From Zygaena filipendulae (taxonomy: Eukaryota; Arthropoda; Insecta; Lepidoptera; Zygaenidae): a stretch of DNA of 64,000 nt. Shown here piece by piece: positions 34,901 through 49,900 of the stretch. Numbering within the stretch: the first letter of the stretch is position 1; every line of letters begins with the position of its first letter. Where the stretch lies: positions 6,354,001-6,418,000 of the forward strand of contig OU015649.1 of assembly GCA_907165275.2 (NCBI GenBank), given 5' to 3'. Under the pieces are notes generated by a model. That model searched no databases and was not told where the DNA came from. It saw only the letters and a list, made by a program, of their open reading frames with translations. Made by a program: the position numbers and the translations under genes.

Positions 34901-37900
34901 TAGTTGTATGAGAATAACAATGGATAACATAGTTTTTATATGCGCAGGAGGCGATAGGGAGGAGGACAGTGTAGGCCTTCCGTGCTTGGTGTTTGTCCAC
35001 GGAGAGTCGTACGAGTGGGGCTCGGGTAGTTCGTACGACGGAACTACCCTCGCGGCGTACGGGAACATCATTGTAGTTACTATCAACTTTAGATTAGGTG
35101 TATTGGGTAAGTTAACAAAAACCTTTGATTCTAAAGTCTGTACATTTAAACTAGCTGTTTCCTGCGATTTCACCAACGCTAATTTCGAACCTCTCGCGGC
35201 AATTCCAGGGTACAAGTACCTTATGCCCTTCTCTGAACCCCTGACAACGTGTATGCAAAATTAGACTTCATGATGATCAGTTGAGTAGATAAGGCGTAGG
35301 TATGGGCGTGCATACACATTGTCAGGGGTAAAGAGAAGGATATAGAGTAAGTACTTTCAGGCTTTCACGCCCTAACTACTCAACAAATCATCATGAAATT
35401 TTGCGTCCTCGCAAAAAGGACACAGGGTAGGCTGTTATCCAAAAAAAAACTTTTGACGGGGGATAGAATACTTAGCGATTGACGAAATCTACACATACAA
35501 TAACGTGAGTGAAACTGCGGGCAACAGCAAGTAATTAGATAAATGTTTACCTACTATCTGTATTCAAATCACTACATCACTACATAATGCTATAAAACAA
35601 AGTCTTCCCCGCCGCGGCTGTCTGTCTGTCTGTTCGCGGTAAACTTAACAAAAATTGAACGGATTTTGATGCGGTTTCCACCAATAGATAGACTGATTCA
35701 TGAGGAAGGTTTAGGCGTGTAATTTGTCAAAGTTTTGTGTTAATTAAATATAACGATAATTGTTGTAAGTGACGGAATAAGTGCATTTTGCATATACTAT
35801 ACGTTGTCACGGGTACAGAGAAGAACATAAGGTTCTTTTTGTCCCAGAATTCCCGCGTAAACTCCGAACTTCATGCGGGTGAAACCGCGGGGAACAGCAA
35901 GTTATATATTATAAATAATAAGCTTCTATAAACTTACTAAGTCTCTAAATGAGCTACAACTTGCGAATACCATTTGTGAAATGTTCTTGCACGTCTACCT
36001 ATATTATGCCTACGCTTTTTTATTACATTTACGATCCCCGTATACCTTAAATAGCCTGTCGAGTCCCCTACTCGGCACAATTTGTTCTTCTCGGCAAATT
36101 AGATACTATTGATTACATGTAAGATATTTCGTGAAAGCTCGCACCGCACTACTTTCACAAAAAAAACAAATTTATTCTTGCTGTAATAAAATAAGTGTTA
36201 TAGGTATAATATAAAATTACTAGCTGTATTCTGCTGTATCACACGCGTTAATTTCGGAGTTTCCGCGGGAATTCTGGGATAAAAATATCGCTATCTTCTT
36301 TCTGTATCCCTGAAAACGTGTATGCAAAATTTCATGACGATCGGTTGAGTAGTTTAAGCTTGAAAAGGTAACAAACATAGAAACAGACAGACTGACAGAG
36401 TTACCCACTTTCGTATTTATGATATTAGTTTGGATCGATAGGTACGATAAACCATAAGTAAATTCCAACTTTATTTAATATCTGCCTATTAACTAAAATG
36501 TATGTAGATAGGTACGTATAAATGTCCGATCAAAAACTCTCAAGTCAATCATAATCCTACTAATATGGATGTCTTTGGAGTTTGGATGGAGTTTTGATGT
36601 TTAGATATTTGTTACTCAATCACGCCAAAACGGCTGAACGGATTTAGATGAAATTTGGCATGCACGTTGTCAGGGGTACAGAGAAGGACATAGGGTACTT
36701 TTTATCTCGGACTTCCCGCGGGAACTCCGAAATTACCGCGGGTGAAACCGTGGGGCACAGCTAGTACCATAATAAAAATTAAGATTTAACTATTTAAGAC
36801 ATAACTGTTACATATGGATTATAATAATTATGTGTTTACTGCTAGTAACGAACTGTCTAGAACTTTACTAAGCAATGAAACAAATTCTTCATTGATTCAT
36901 TCGTTTAAAGTCCTCTAGAAAGAACATTACGAACGTCGACGTCGGTGCATAAAAAACGCGACAGTCCGTATTCCCGCTTTAGTTTACTTCTTTGACTTTC
37001 AAATTGATTCGTTTGTTGAATTTCCAAAACCTTTTCTAATGGAGAACGCAGATTTCTTTATTTCTTGATGTAAAAAAGGACGAGGGATAATGGTGGTAGA
37101 GTGTAAATGATAACTAAAATACATTTAATAAAATATAGCTACATATATAATAGCAGGTATCCTTTGTGCTCATAATAATATAAAAATAAGGATTGGACAT
37201 CCTCTTATTTATTCGTTTACTATAACTCACAGCGCTTAAAACTAACAATAAGTAAAGAAGTAAATGCAAGCAGTTACGTGTGGAAACTTCTATACATAAC
37301 TATACAAATTAAAATTAGTTTGATTACAAATATTATTATTGTGTTGTAATATTTAATTTTTCTTTTTTTAATTTCTATAGGGTTTTTAAAGACTGGTGCT
37401 AAAGGTTCGGCGCAGGGTAACTTCGGGTTGATGGATCTAGTTGCTGGATTGCACTGGCTTAGGGAGAACCTCCCTGCGTTTGGGGGAGATCCCGAGAGAG
37501 TGACCATCATGGGGCACGGGACTGGAGCAGCGCTTGCCAACTTTCTCGCCGTTTCTCCTGTTGCCAGAGGTAATAAGAAAGTCCATACATGACAGACGGT
37601 TACTTATTTAGGAAAGCAAAATTAGGTCAACAAAGTTTGTATTTTTTAATAATGAGAAAAAGTAAGAAGTATTGTCGAATTAGTAGACTATATATCTGAT
37701 TGACAAGGTTTTGAACGTTATGAGCAAAAATATGCGTACACTTTAGATTTGAGGTAGATACGTAACCCCACAAGAAAAAATCACGGGCATCCGGTATCCG
37801 GTGATCGAGGTGACCATGAAATGTCTTCGTCCTTGCTGATTAATTTTCCAGGGAAAATCTCCCTTAACTTCGACATTGAAATTCTGACTGTATGTGGAGT

Positions 37901-40900
37901 TGCCCCATCTTGCTCAAAGGAGTTCTATTGCTGCGTCAACGATACACTTGCAAATGCGGTACCAAAAAACTCATCAATCATACGGCAGTACACTGAAGAA
38001 GTGAGTTTCTCCGCGATTGAAAAAATATGAGCCGTTTATTCCTTGAGTCAAAATCGCCCACCATTATGACGGTATACGGACGGTTTTAGGGCAGTGCAAA
38101 CGTTCCTGAAGCCATTCTCTTGGATTATCTGGGCTCTAATAGCGCATATTTTTTTTATTGACGTAGTTCCCGATGTGGAAATGAGCTTCATCACTAAACA
38201 ATAACAAGCATCCCGGGGGTACGAAGTCGTTCCAACATTGTTCTAGCATAACCTATGCCTAAATCATAATCGCTTTCATTAAACTTTTGAAAGGTTTGCA
38301 TTTTGTAGGGATGAAGTTTTAGTTTTTTTTCTAAATTATGTGAACGGATGACTTTTTATGGTGTCGAGGTGGCAATTTTTCTCACTGATTTTCTTGGATT
38401 TCGAATTATTTCTTGTCGCACTTGTTCCACACGTTCTGGTGTTGCCACTGAAGTGGACGGTGATGGTGATGGCCCATGTAGGTATGTAGGTACTTATTCT
38501 ACTGCGTGCTCGGAGAGTTGTTTAAGCGCCGAATATCAAAGTGGGAATAGAAAGGACGCGCTCCAACGAACGTTTCACCAGACATTAGGTATTGTTCTAC
38601 CGCAAGTCCCGACTCCCGACATGGTGATTGACAAATCCGCAAAAATGATGCAAAAAACGTTCCCTCCCGCACATTAGCCCCGATAGCGATATTTTAAAAT
38701 TGATAATTCTCCGCGGGACACCCTTTAGTTTTGTTTATCGTTAAGTTTTGTTTATCGATTGTAGGTATTCCTTCTAATTTAAGATGATTAAAATGCTCAT
38801 TGATTTGGTTGATGACGATTATAGAATTATAGAATGCTCAACGAAAGAACAATGGCAAAATTTCTATAGGAGCTGGACTTGACTTTTATTTTTCATGTCC
38901 CAAAATAAACTATAGTTAGATTGATTTGTTTTTATGTTGTAAATACCATCCCGTTTAAAAATCATATCTAAATAGCCACAATTTTTTAAAATAACATCGT
39001 AAAATCCACAATACATTTGAGGTTAGAATCAACAACTACATTTTACCCGACCTAAAAGTGTAGTTAGCATAGAAATAATGTAGTCACAAGTGGTAGTTAT
39101 CAGTCCGTAAAAAATGCCTAGGTAAAAACGACAAAGGAAATTCAAAATAGAACAACAAGTAAAGCGATTAAAATGCGTGATTGCCGGGTGTCATGTCAAT
39201 TGCCAATCAAATCAAATACTAATGATTAATGACAATCACTGGCGCGGTTCGATGACCACAGATTTAGTAACTTGTCAAAGACAAATGACGTTCCGATGTA
39301 CGCAATTGAACAAAATGCTTATACTTACTATGAACCTAAATTTTTTTTTTTTATGACAAGAACGCACACACAGTTGTTGATTTGATGCCTACATAATTAT
39401 ATAGTAAAACTATTAAGAAAAACGTGAATAATTATAGTCTTTGAATACTAAGTCATGTGATACGCGAAATGAATCGTCAATAGGTGCGTTCTGAAACCAC
39501 ATACATGATGTCGTAGAAGTTACAAAAACAAAAATAAATTAATATCTTTTTTTTGTGGCTACTTATAGAGATATTTTTTGTGTTTTTTAAAATCTTAAAA
39601 AATAAGGATTTTTTTCATATATATATCATATATGGACACCATTGTTTCGTATCGAGTCCGATCTGGCCATCCTTCTTTAATTATTACTTCAGTTTTAATG
39701 TTTTATCAACAACAATTTCTAATAATAGGATAATACAGTATTTTTTGTAACTTGTTAAAATTCAATTTGAACATAAAAAAGACATGCATTTTGAATGCGA
39801 GTGAAATAACGTACATCATAAATTCATGAAAGTGCGAATGGGGAGAATAATATAATAATATGTCTACTCGAATGACTCTGCGTTGATGTACATCCTGTTA
39901 AGTTCCTTTGTCACTTAATGCGATTATACGGGTCGCATCAAAAAGGAGGCTGGAGAGCTTTCGTCAACATTAATTTAAAAACGAAGTCAAGCCCTTACGG
40001 AAGAGGAGGCAAACAACAACAAGTTAAAAAAATCTTTGACAGTAATGTAAATAAAAAAATAAAGAAGACTAGTATCGGTGATTATATTATCTTTGTTAGT
40101 ATCTTCTCAACTAAACCAAATGTTTTTCCGCAGAGATTCACTGGCGTTTCTAATGTCTTTGTGTTTTTCATTGGAACAGATTTAATTATCTTCGTGAATC
40201 TTGTTTAAAATGACAAATTAAACGACGTTGTCTGTTTCAGAACTACTGAGGCGAGTCGTTCTCTTGAGCGGCTCGGGGCTGAGTTCGTGGGCCCTGCAGA
40301 GGGAACCACTGGCGATAAAAAGAAAGGTATCCGAACGTAGTGATTATATTTTTTTAGTAGTTATAATGTTCTCTTTCGGTGATTATATTCTCTTTAGCAG
40401 TGATCATATTCATCCGCGAAGCTCTCTACTCTACATTTTACTATCGCACATAGGGTCTAGCGTGATTTGTGAAACGTAAAACTTGAATAAAGCTTCATTT
40501 CACTTACTTTCGAAGCATAATAATTAACGTTGTTGGAGTATGAATTTCAATTGAACAAAATTAATTTAGAGTTTTGAGCATAGTTTAAAAAGATAAAATG
40601 AAAAATATACATAGTAAGCAAAGTGTATCAAAATATAGGTACCCACTATTTAATTGCTCATAGTTAATCCGCGCTGAAATAGCCACAAACATTAATATTA
40701 TTAGAATCAGAGACATGATTAGATATGAAAAATGATATTTTGTAATTAATTAGGTATTAGAATAGAATAGAATACTCTTTATTGTACACCAAAATATTGT
40801 TACAGTGAGTTTAAAAAAATCTTACAAATTAGGGCATACAAACGGCGGTATTATCGCTTTACTAGCGATCTCTTCCAAACAATTTACGATTTTAGTTTCC

Positions 40901-43900
40901 TAATTACCTACATACATTTCATCGATCTAGTGTACGTACATACCATCGCATTTTAATGTATGCTATAGTTCAAAGTAGGATGTTGGGTGTGTGCCAGGTA
41001 GCGGAACAGACTGGGTGCCACGGCGACCTACTGGAGGACGACTTGGCGCCGTGCCTGCGCAACAAGCCGCTCGCCGAACTGCTCGCCGTGCGGCTCGATC
41101 CCCCACGCTTCCTGCCCGGCTTCGCTCCCTTCGTTGATGGCACTGTCATCGTTAATCCTTCTTCCGTGAGTTCTACTACCATTTGAATTTTATTATTTTT
41201 AGTAAAGCTTCATTGAATATGGGGGAAAAACTCTTTTACTGTTACTATTTCTTTTAAAATATTGTGTAAAAAGTTTTTCATTTTGTGAAAAATAAACTAA
41301 ATAGTTGGGGTCAAATAAAATACATTAGCTAATGAGGCTTGTGACTGCATGGGCGCCGCTTCAAAGTTCAAACCTTATGCAGTTTTTCTTTTTGACCCTG
41401 GACACGAACAGAGACTTTTAACGTGTGTTTTTGTGTGTCTGATGGTGACATCGTAGCTCTTTAACAATTAAAATTCCTCGATCGTTAAATGCAACATTTT
41501 ATAAAAGGTGATGAGCAGTTTACTATTGTAGCTTAGATAAATTACGAACAGATCCACTCAAAAGCGGGAAATAAACTTAAAAAAAAAATACAGATTAACA
41601 AAAAACCACAGAAATAATGATACAACACCTTTATTTATATATGAGTTTTAATTAATAATAATAACCAAGCCAAAACCACATTGAGTATCATCGAGTGGTC
41701 CCCCAGGGCCCGCCCCCCACGGACAGCTCGCGACTGGGCGCGGGCGCCGCAGCGGTAGCGAGTGCAGCCGGCCACGAGCTCGCCGACTTCCCACACAGGG
41801 AATTACTCTTCGGACTCACCACCACCGGTGAGGTTCTATCTACAACCCTTATACTACTTGTATTTACATACTTCACTAATTCATATAAATACTAGCTTTT
41901 CCTGCGGTTCTACACGCGTTAGTTTCAGAATTTTCGCAGGAGCTCTGATAAAAGTAGCTTAAGTTACTCCTTATAGCATCAGCTGTCTGCTAGTGAAAGT
42001 CCTTTTACAATCGGTAACACGGTGTCGGAGACAGCTGGAATAAACAGTCACAAAAACTTTAAGAATTGGTTTTTTGTTGTAAGTATTGTATTTATATTAT
42101 ATTATTATTTGCAATTATATTATTTTGACATTGCAGACTCATTTTATTTATAGAACTTATTGACAGCTAGTATCTGCGGTCTCACTTATGGCTTCTGGAA
42201 CTCCTCTGCAACCCTTTTGTTGAGTGTCTATTAAACTTTTATCTTAGAATTTCCGCGGAAATACCGAAATGAATGCGAGTAAACCCACGGAGGAACGGCT
42301 TTTTGTTATATAATTATAAGTAATTTAGGAGAGAAGTGCTCTAATCCTGATATACAGTTCCTGCTGGAATTTTGAATCGAACGCTGCTTAAATCGCGGGT
42401 GCATCTAGTCTATATAGGTAGATACTATGGGTATAATAAAAGAGTACGATCCTCGATTCTGTGGAGTAAATATTTTCACCAAAAATTGAGAGGGGACGAT
42501 AAAAGAAGAGTAACCAACCACAAATAAGTTATCAAATTTTTGTTCATGATAATCTGTGAGTCTGCAGAATGGATTGGCATGCGGTTTCCACAGGTTAAGC
42601 TTAGTCTGAAACTTCGTTTAATTTAAATCAGATGTCGGGAAAAAAAGTTAATCATATACATATACAAACGTTTCACGCGGGTGAAACCACGGGGCACAGC
42701 TAGTATAATAAGGATATTGCAAAAAAAAATTGTCTGGAAAAATATGGCACATTTCCTAGAGAAGTACCTATTACAAGAAAAAAAAAAGTTAAAACAATAG
42801 GGAGAACAACCTCCGACTTTTAATAAGTTGAACGAGTGACGCGGCTCGTGCCTTGCGCCTCGCGCCTCGCTAGTCATAATAAATATGCAAATGTACGAGA
42901 TACCATTCGCTGCAGAATCTTACCTGGAATTCAACGCGCAAGACTTGGAGTTCGGCTTCAACGAGAGCCGCCGGGACCGCATACTGCGCACGTTCGTCCG
43001 CAACGCGTACTACTACCACCTCAACGAGATCTATTCCACGCTGAAGAATGAATACACGGACTGGGACAAGCCCGTGCAGAATCCGCTCAGTGTTCGCGAC
43101 GCCACGCTCGAGGTATTCTCTAAAGAATATTAAAAACGCCCGCCGCGCCGTAAATATTCAGATGCGACAGGAATACGCGTACTTACCTGCCTCTGCCCGC
43201 GAATGCATAATATTCGCTTGGGTGGAGTTCAAATTATAAATCGTAATTTTTCGTAGTACACTCTTCTGTTCAAGTACTGTCCATTAATAATAATAATAAC
43301 GCTAGGACCCTAATAATAATAATAAAGCGCCTCCTGGTCACAAACTACACAGAGCTTGTACTATGGAGGGCCAGTAATTTTATTTTTATTTATGCCTTCT
43401 GATTCTTTTTTTGCAAACTTACCTATGCTTTTTTAAATCGATCGGACACTGAGGTATTTTGAATTTTTGGATCTAAATTGATGCTGCATCAATAAATTGA
43501 GGGAAGTCCATTGGGTCCAACCATCAGAAATTGCTTTTACGTAGGTACCTACATAATATTATAGGTACATATCGTTTGGTGTTATTTTTATATAACTGTC
43601 TATCAAATATTTCCTTTCTTTGAAAGCCGTTTATTTATCTTTCGCTGTACAATTGATAAATAAAAAAGGTAGATAAATACCTACCTAGTTTAATATCAAC
43701 CACGTTTGTAAAAATCTTGATACTTGATATATTTTTATTTAATAAATCCTACTTAGGTACCTTCTTTGATTTTATTTAATAGAACTGAAACTTATCCCTT
43801 CTTTGGGAACATTGGCCAATATAGATACGTATATAAGCATTATATTATGTGTGCGTATTTATAACATATGGTAAAATTAGCTGCAAATATTCACAGGGTT

Positions 43901-46900
43901 GAAAGTATAAACCGTTATAAACATGTTCATAAAATAAAAAAGTTTTTTTTAATATTATATCTTTTTTTTTCAAACAATATAAATCAATCAAAATAAAACA
44001 ACCTGTGAAGGCGCTTGCCGCTTAATCGTTTTACACACACATCGCCGCGCGCCGGTATTTTAAGTAAAATGACCTCGATCGAGCTGAACAGCTGATCCAT
44101 CGCTTGCTAAGTGCGCAAGGCGTGCCTTATATACGTATAAGTGAGTTATGTGTATTGTGTACCTCGTGAATGTAATTATAATGATTTTTCAATGAATTTA
44201 TTTTCCTCATATTCTGAAAACTACGGAACTTATAAAATTATTTTTTCGACTATGCTGTTTGTTATAATGTATACTTTCAGCCCTGTAAATATTTGCAGTT
44301 AATTTTACCACATGTTATATGTATACATATACCTGATATATTGTAACATTCAATCTTACATAATTTATTGAGTTTAATTTACTTAATTTAATTTATTTGT
44401 GAAATTGTATGGGTTTTTTTGCCTGAAATAAATTAATTTTAATTTAATTTAATATTTTTCGAAATTATACTTTTTCATCTGATCAACATACCGATCGATA
44501 TACATATATGTTCGTACACCTAAACTAGACTGAGTTTAATGAGTCCATGACAGTAACTGAGCAAAATGACTTTTTTTCATCTTTAACTGTCGACGGATAG
44601 AGCAATTGGGTATTCTCCAAGGTTTGAATATCAAAATTCTAATTAGTCCGTCAGTTAGAAAATAAAAAAATAATAGACACGTATTTTTTGCTTTTTCAAT
44701 TTAATGAAAATGAACATAGATAAAGCGCATTAAAGTTTAGGGTGGGGGGCTCGTGACGTCAATATTCATTATAAGCGCCATACAAACCGCATTGAATTGT
44801 GACGTCACGCGAAATTTCAACTCAATGTATCTCTGTTATTTTTTGAGTACGTAAAAAAAGAAAAAATACGTGTCCAATATTTTTTACTAATCTACACGAC
44901 GGACAAAAAAAAAATTTTTTGTCAAGTAGCCAATTATGTTAATTTGAAACTCAAGGTGTAAATAGGCTCAAAACAGGCTAGTGACTGAGCTGCTGGCAAC
45001 AGCTTGTAGGATTTGTAAATTTAGGACTGGTTTTCAGCTGACAGATAAATACCATAGTCCCAATTCTACACACGCAATATACAAAGCCGCAACGCGACTG
45101 CATCGATAAGTCTTCTTTCATATCCTCCTCATATCTCCTTTCCCTCCGTTGCGACGGCCGATCGGAACGCGAGATGTACGTGGGGAGATTCTTATCGAAA
45201 CGGGAGTGGTGTACCTAGTTGTGGTTTTTTGCGTGAGCAGGATTCACCCTCAGATTGTTCATCCAAAACCATGTTCCATTTGTGAACTTATTCTTAGGTT
45301 TGAACTCATCATTGGATTGAAAAATCGAGTAGATGAGAGATAAAAGAAAACATGCAGAACAATCGATATATATTATACTTTTTTAGGTGCTTAGTGACGG
45401 GCGAACAGCGGCACCACTAATAAGGCTCGGGTATCTCCACGCTCTTCGTGGTGGCACCACTTATTTCACACACTTTCATCACCTATCGCAGGATAAAGAC
45501 TATCCGCAGGTGAGGAAAATCATTAAAATCATGATAAATGACTGTATTTGTTATATCATAATAACATGCGTATATTTGAATTTCATTAATTACATTCATG
45601 ATTGCTATACCAAGGCGTCCTACCATGTAGCGCTTCTTACCAGTTTTTTAGGTGGCTACAGAAACCGAAACAAAACTCTAGCACATTGCCCAGATAACCG
45701 GATAGATCAAGTAAATACACAAAGTAGTCAGTTTTTGATCATCATTTGACTATACGTTATACTTCGAATTTATTGAAGGGGAGGGAAGGTAGTAGACATC
45801 CTCTTGGCGACGCTTTTGTAAAAAATACCTTATCAAAGAGATGAGAAGAAGATGTTTCAGTAACTCAATTTTATATTTTGAATATAGAATAAGCAACTGG
45901 TTACCATAAGATTTGCATTCATACAAAAGTTGTGTGATCGTTTAGCGTCCCGGCTCGGTGCACGGCGAGGAGGTGCCGTTCTACTTGGGGGCGCCGCTGT
46001 CGCAGAGCCACAATCAACAGAACTTCACACAGCTCGAGCAGCGGGTCTCCAAACTCTGCATACACTACCTAGCTAACTTCGTCCGCTACGGGTGAGAGAA
46101 TCAGCACTAATTTATAAAGTATAAACCATACAAATATACAGTAGGTACAATTTATGCAAACTATTTTATATATTTAGGTACCTACGCTGTGCCATTTAGC
46201 TAACTTGTAGTTTTTGTAGGTATCTCATTTTTTCAAAGTGGCCGCTGCGCAAACTATTTACATACTTTTCAGTGACATTAAAATCAAATCCTAAAATGTT
46301 AACAAACTTTATTATTAATTTTATTGCGAATCATAAACTCGTTGACATAATAACAAATACACTCATTTACATTTATGTAAATGACTGGACATTACAATTA
46401 CACTGGACAATACAACAAACAGCATTTTTTTTTTAATTAGAGCGTTATAAGGAGAATTTTTGAGGATTATTCCTCCCTATTAATAATACATCTTTATTTT
46501 CTCTTAGGGTTACAATAAAATAGCCATAACACATAAGTACCAGCAATTGATATTATGAACAATATGCACCAAATACAGGAATTTTTTTTATTCAGTGCGC
46601 AAACTTTTACAAATTAAACATAAAGGACTTTTATTAAACACCTATTTTTTATTTTGATAAGTCTTAATACAAAAAAATAAGTTATCGTGAACGAAAGATG
46701 TATACTTTGAAATTGATTTTTTGGCTACTCTAGGTATTTGCAGCCGCCACCGCTGTGTGCGAGCGCTCGTTCGGGTAGGTATTTACGTGAGTTACAATGT
46801 ACCAACAGCTGATCGAGGTCTTTCACCCCCGCTGCAACTCCGCCGCATATGCTGCACGGTGCGCGCGCCCATTGATATTATCACGAATAGATAGTGTCCA

Positions 46901-49900
46901 TATTTTGCTAATTAAAAGCGGGATAAAAAAATATAAAAAAGTTTTGAACAAATAGTTGAAATGTGTTCTTTTACTGATACTGAACCGCCAAAATTTTTTG
47001 GGCATTGCTTAAAAAATATTCCATATGAAATGAAATAACGTGCATTACTATCTTTTAATAATGCACAAAAACATGAAGCAATAAAAAAATTCTTACGAAA
47101 GTTCGCTAGCGGACTCACAATTATTATTAAGACACTCGTAAATGTTATAAATTTTAATAACTGAAAATTGTCTACGAGTCAGATTTAACAAAATGTAAAT
47201 TAGGCATTAAAAGCTTACAAAACTGTTTGGGGGTTCATTTCTGTGTTTATTTAATTTAACTTGTTTCACATTTTGAATTTCCAATGTAAACATTTTGAAA
47301 ATGACTTTGCTTTATTAATACGTGTTGGTACCTACATATTAATGTAATGATCAAAGAAACAGGGGCGGGATATTCGCAAATCAATTCTACAAGTTAAATA
47401 AAACCGAAGTTATCTGTGTACACGGAGATAAATCAATCAGACTGAAGAGGTTTCGATCGCCCTGGTCAGTGACCAGCAGGCACAGTGACAAGCCCCTATT
47501 TATCTCTTAGGGTAGGTACATTGCGAGATTCCAATAGAGACTTTACGCTACTAACACTGAGATTTAATCTTAAATATTGATTATCCTCCTGCAAAAAAAA
47601 ATCTTGTATGGGTGGTAAATATAGCGCTTACCAGCATTGTGTAACGTATGTCCAGCAAACCCAACGACCCTGCCGCGACTCCGCCACCGAGTCCTCTGTT
47701 GGGAGACGCGCCCCGGCTCGGCCCCGACCACATACCCTATTGGGACACATACGACACAATCAACCAACTGTACCTGGAAATTAGTGAGTAACTGTCCTCA
47801 GTACTATTTAGATGTAGATAAGTTTAATATTTATTATTATTTATTATTATTATTATTAACATAAACGTTCAATTTCTAGAACGCTGATCAAAATAAAAAT
47901 ATTTTACACAGCTAAATAGTTGATACAAAGCATAGTTAAAATACTTTTATTTGAATAGGTAGTTAGTTTATAGCATAATGAAAAATTACGTATAATTTAA
48001 ACCACACTACGGTTTGATTTAGTAGGTAGGTAGAATCGATTATAAAACTGCCAGTTAGCGTATTAAAAGCTGAGAAAACTTATGATGCTTCTAATAGTTT
48101 AAATTACATCATTCTGTTATGTTTATAAAATAGATATTTTATTATATTTTATATCTCGTAGGTACCTACGTATCTTATCTTTATTAAAATTTTATATAAA
48201 TGAATAATTTACATATCTAATCTAACGAACATAATATCTATCAAAGTTTTGGGTTTTGCAGCGACCCTTTAGTTATATCTAATACTTTCAGCTCATTTAT
48301 TTCAATTTGCATTGTTATTTGGGATACAGGCAACAAGCCCGAAATGCGAAGCCACTATCGCGGTCACAAAATGTCGCTATGGCTTTCTCTGATCCCTCAA
48401 CTTCACCGACCCGGACCGAATTTACCGGACGCGGCTATGAGACACCATCATTTCCTCGAAGATAATGCGAATTATTACGAAGGTAAGGAATTTTAATAAA
48501 TCGATAAAAAAGAATTCTCAGTGAGTAAAATGTGATATTATTATGTCGCTGACAATTTGTTTAACTCTGCCATTACGGTATAATGCCATGCAAATCGGTA
48601 TTCGGTACCATTTAGTTACCTAACCTAAACGTCAGGTTGCTCTTCTTCTTTTTCTATAATTATGGCATCTATTATTACCTATTATATAATTTTGCCAAGG
48701 AAAATATTTCTTAATATTAAAAAAGTCTCCTCATCCATAATACTTCTTTAAATAAGGCGAAACGCCAATAACAATGTTAGATTGTTCCCCAATATAAAAC
48801 ATGGCTCTCTAGAAAACCAGTTTCCTGCTCAGGGTTCAAAAATAAATACTGAAAGGGACTGAAATAACGCACACTAACGTGACACGCGTGTGTTCGGTGC
48901 GGCTTTCAACAACCGTCAACCGCTACCTCCCGGACTATTAGCGTGCTTGCAAATTCGAAACGAAATTCGATACGATTTATATGACTATAATATACAAATT
49001 GTCTGTGTTCAATAGTATTATTGATGTTGACTTTTCTTCTAGGGGAAGTTAGGCCGCAGTCGACCTCTAGAGCTCATGTGCCACACGTCGTCAATATTGA
49101 CATGTTGGGGCGCGGGGAGGACGGCGGTCGCAGCACAGCTCCCCCACGCCTCGTTGCACCGAGGCCTTCTGTGCCACCTGCGCCCTCGACCGAGTGTCCA
49201 CCTAATACAACTTCAACTCCCGTACAGCCAGATGACGCCCTTCTTCGACGTTTGGCATCATCCCACTATCAGTCCTATACCGCGGCACTGACCGTAACGA
49301 TTGCGGTCGGCTGCTTCCTTTTGCTCCTCAATGTGCTCATATTTGCCGGTATTTATCACCAAAGAGGCTCCCGGCCTCACCGCTCCAAGGACGACTTAGC
49401 TGAAGCCGGGAGCTCTTCCTCGTCGGAAAATTACGATGGGAAAATAGATTACGATGTGCGTGCGTTCGATGGCAAAGGTTTCGGTTTCGAATGTAAATCG
49501 CCTCATGTGCCGCGCGGAAGCGGTTCCAAGTTCGATTTGAGAACTTTGTCAGATTGTGGCGAGCCCACGTTTGGGGAGTACAGTTGTTATGACGAAAAAC
49601 ATCGCGCCGCGCGTCGCTCGCTACCGGACGTTAGTGTAGGCAGTGCTATAGAGGCTGGCAGTGTCGTGTGTATAGATACTCAAAAGCCGGATATACAAAA
49701 AGTGGATGGACGCCCTGTGAAAGATCCAGTTGGGAGAACAAGCACATTTGAGCCTCGCGTTATGGACAATTCGACGCAAGTCAAGTTCGGTCCGGTGCCA
49801 GACTCTTCGGAGAGCGCGCCCGAGTCCAATGGTGACTCGGAGTCGGGTGGCGCCAGCGGCTCGGGCATCCTGCGCGCTCCACCCAACGCACCGAACCCGT

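Noticed and set aside
37274..37540. Minus-strand frame over exon 4
   Set aside because: Antisense shadow of the conserved neuroligin exon.
38348..38677. 109-codon frame on the + strand
   Set aside because: Opposite strand of the decayed transposase.
46744..46774. Possible cassette exon of neuroligin between exons 10 and 11
   Set aside because: Has AG and GT borders but 31 bp would shift the frame of exon 11, and the peptide has no neuroligin character.
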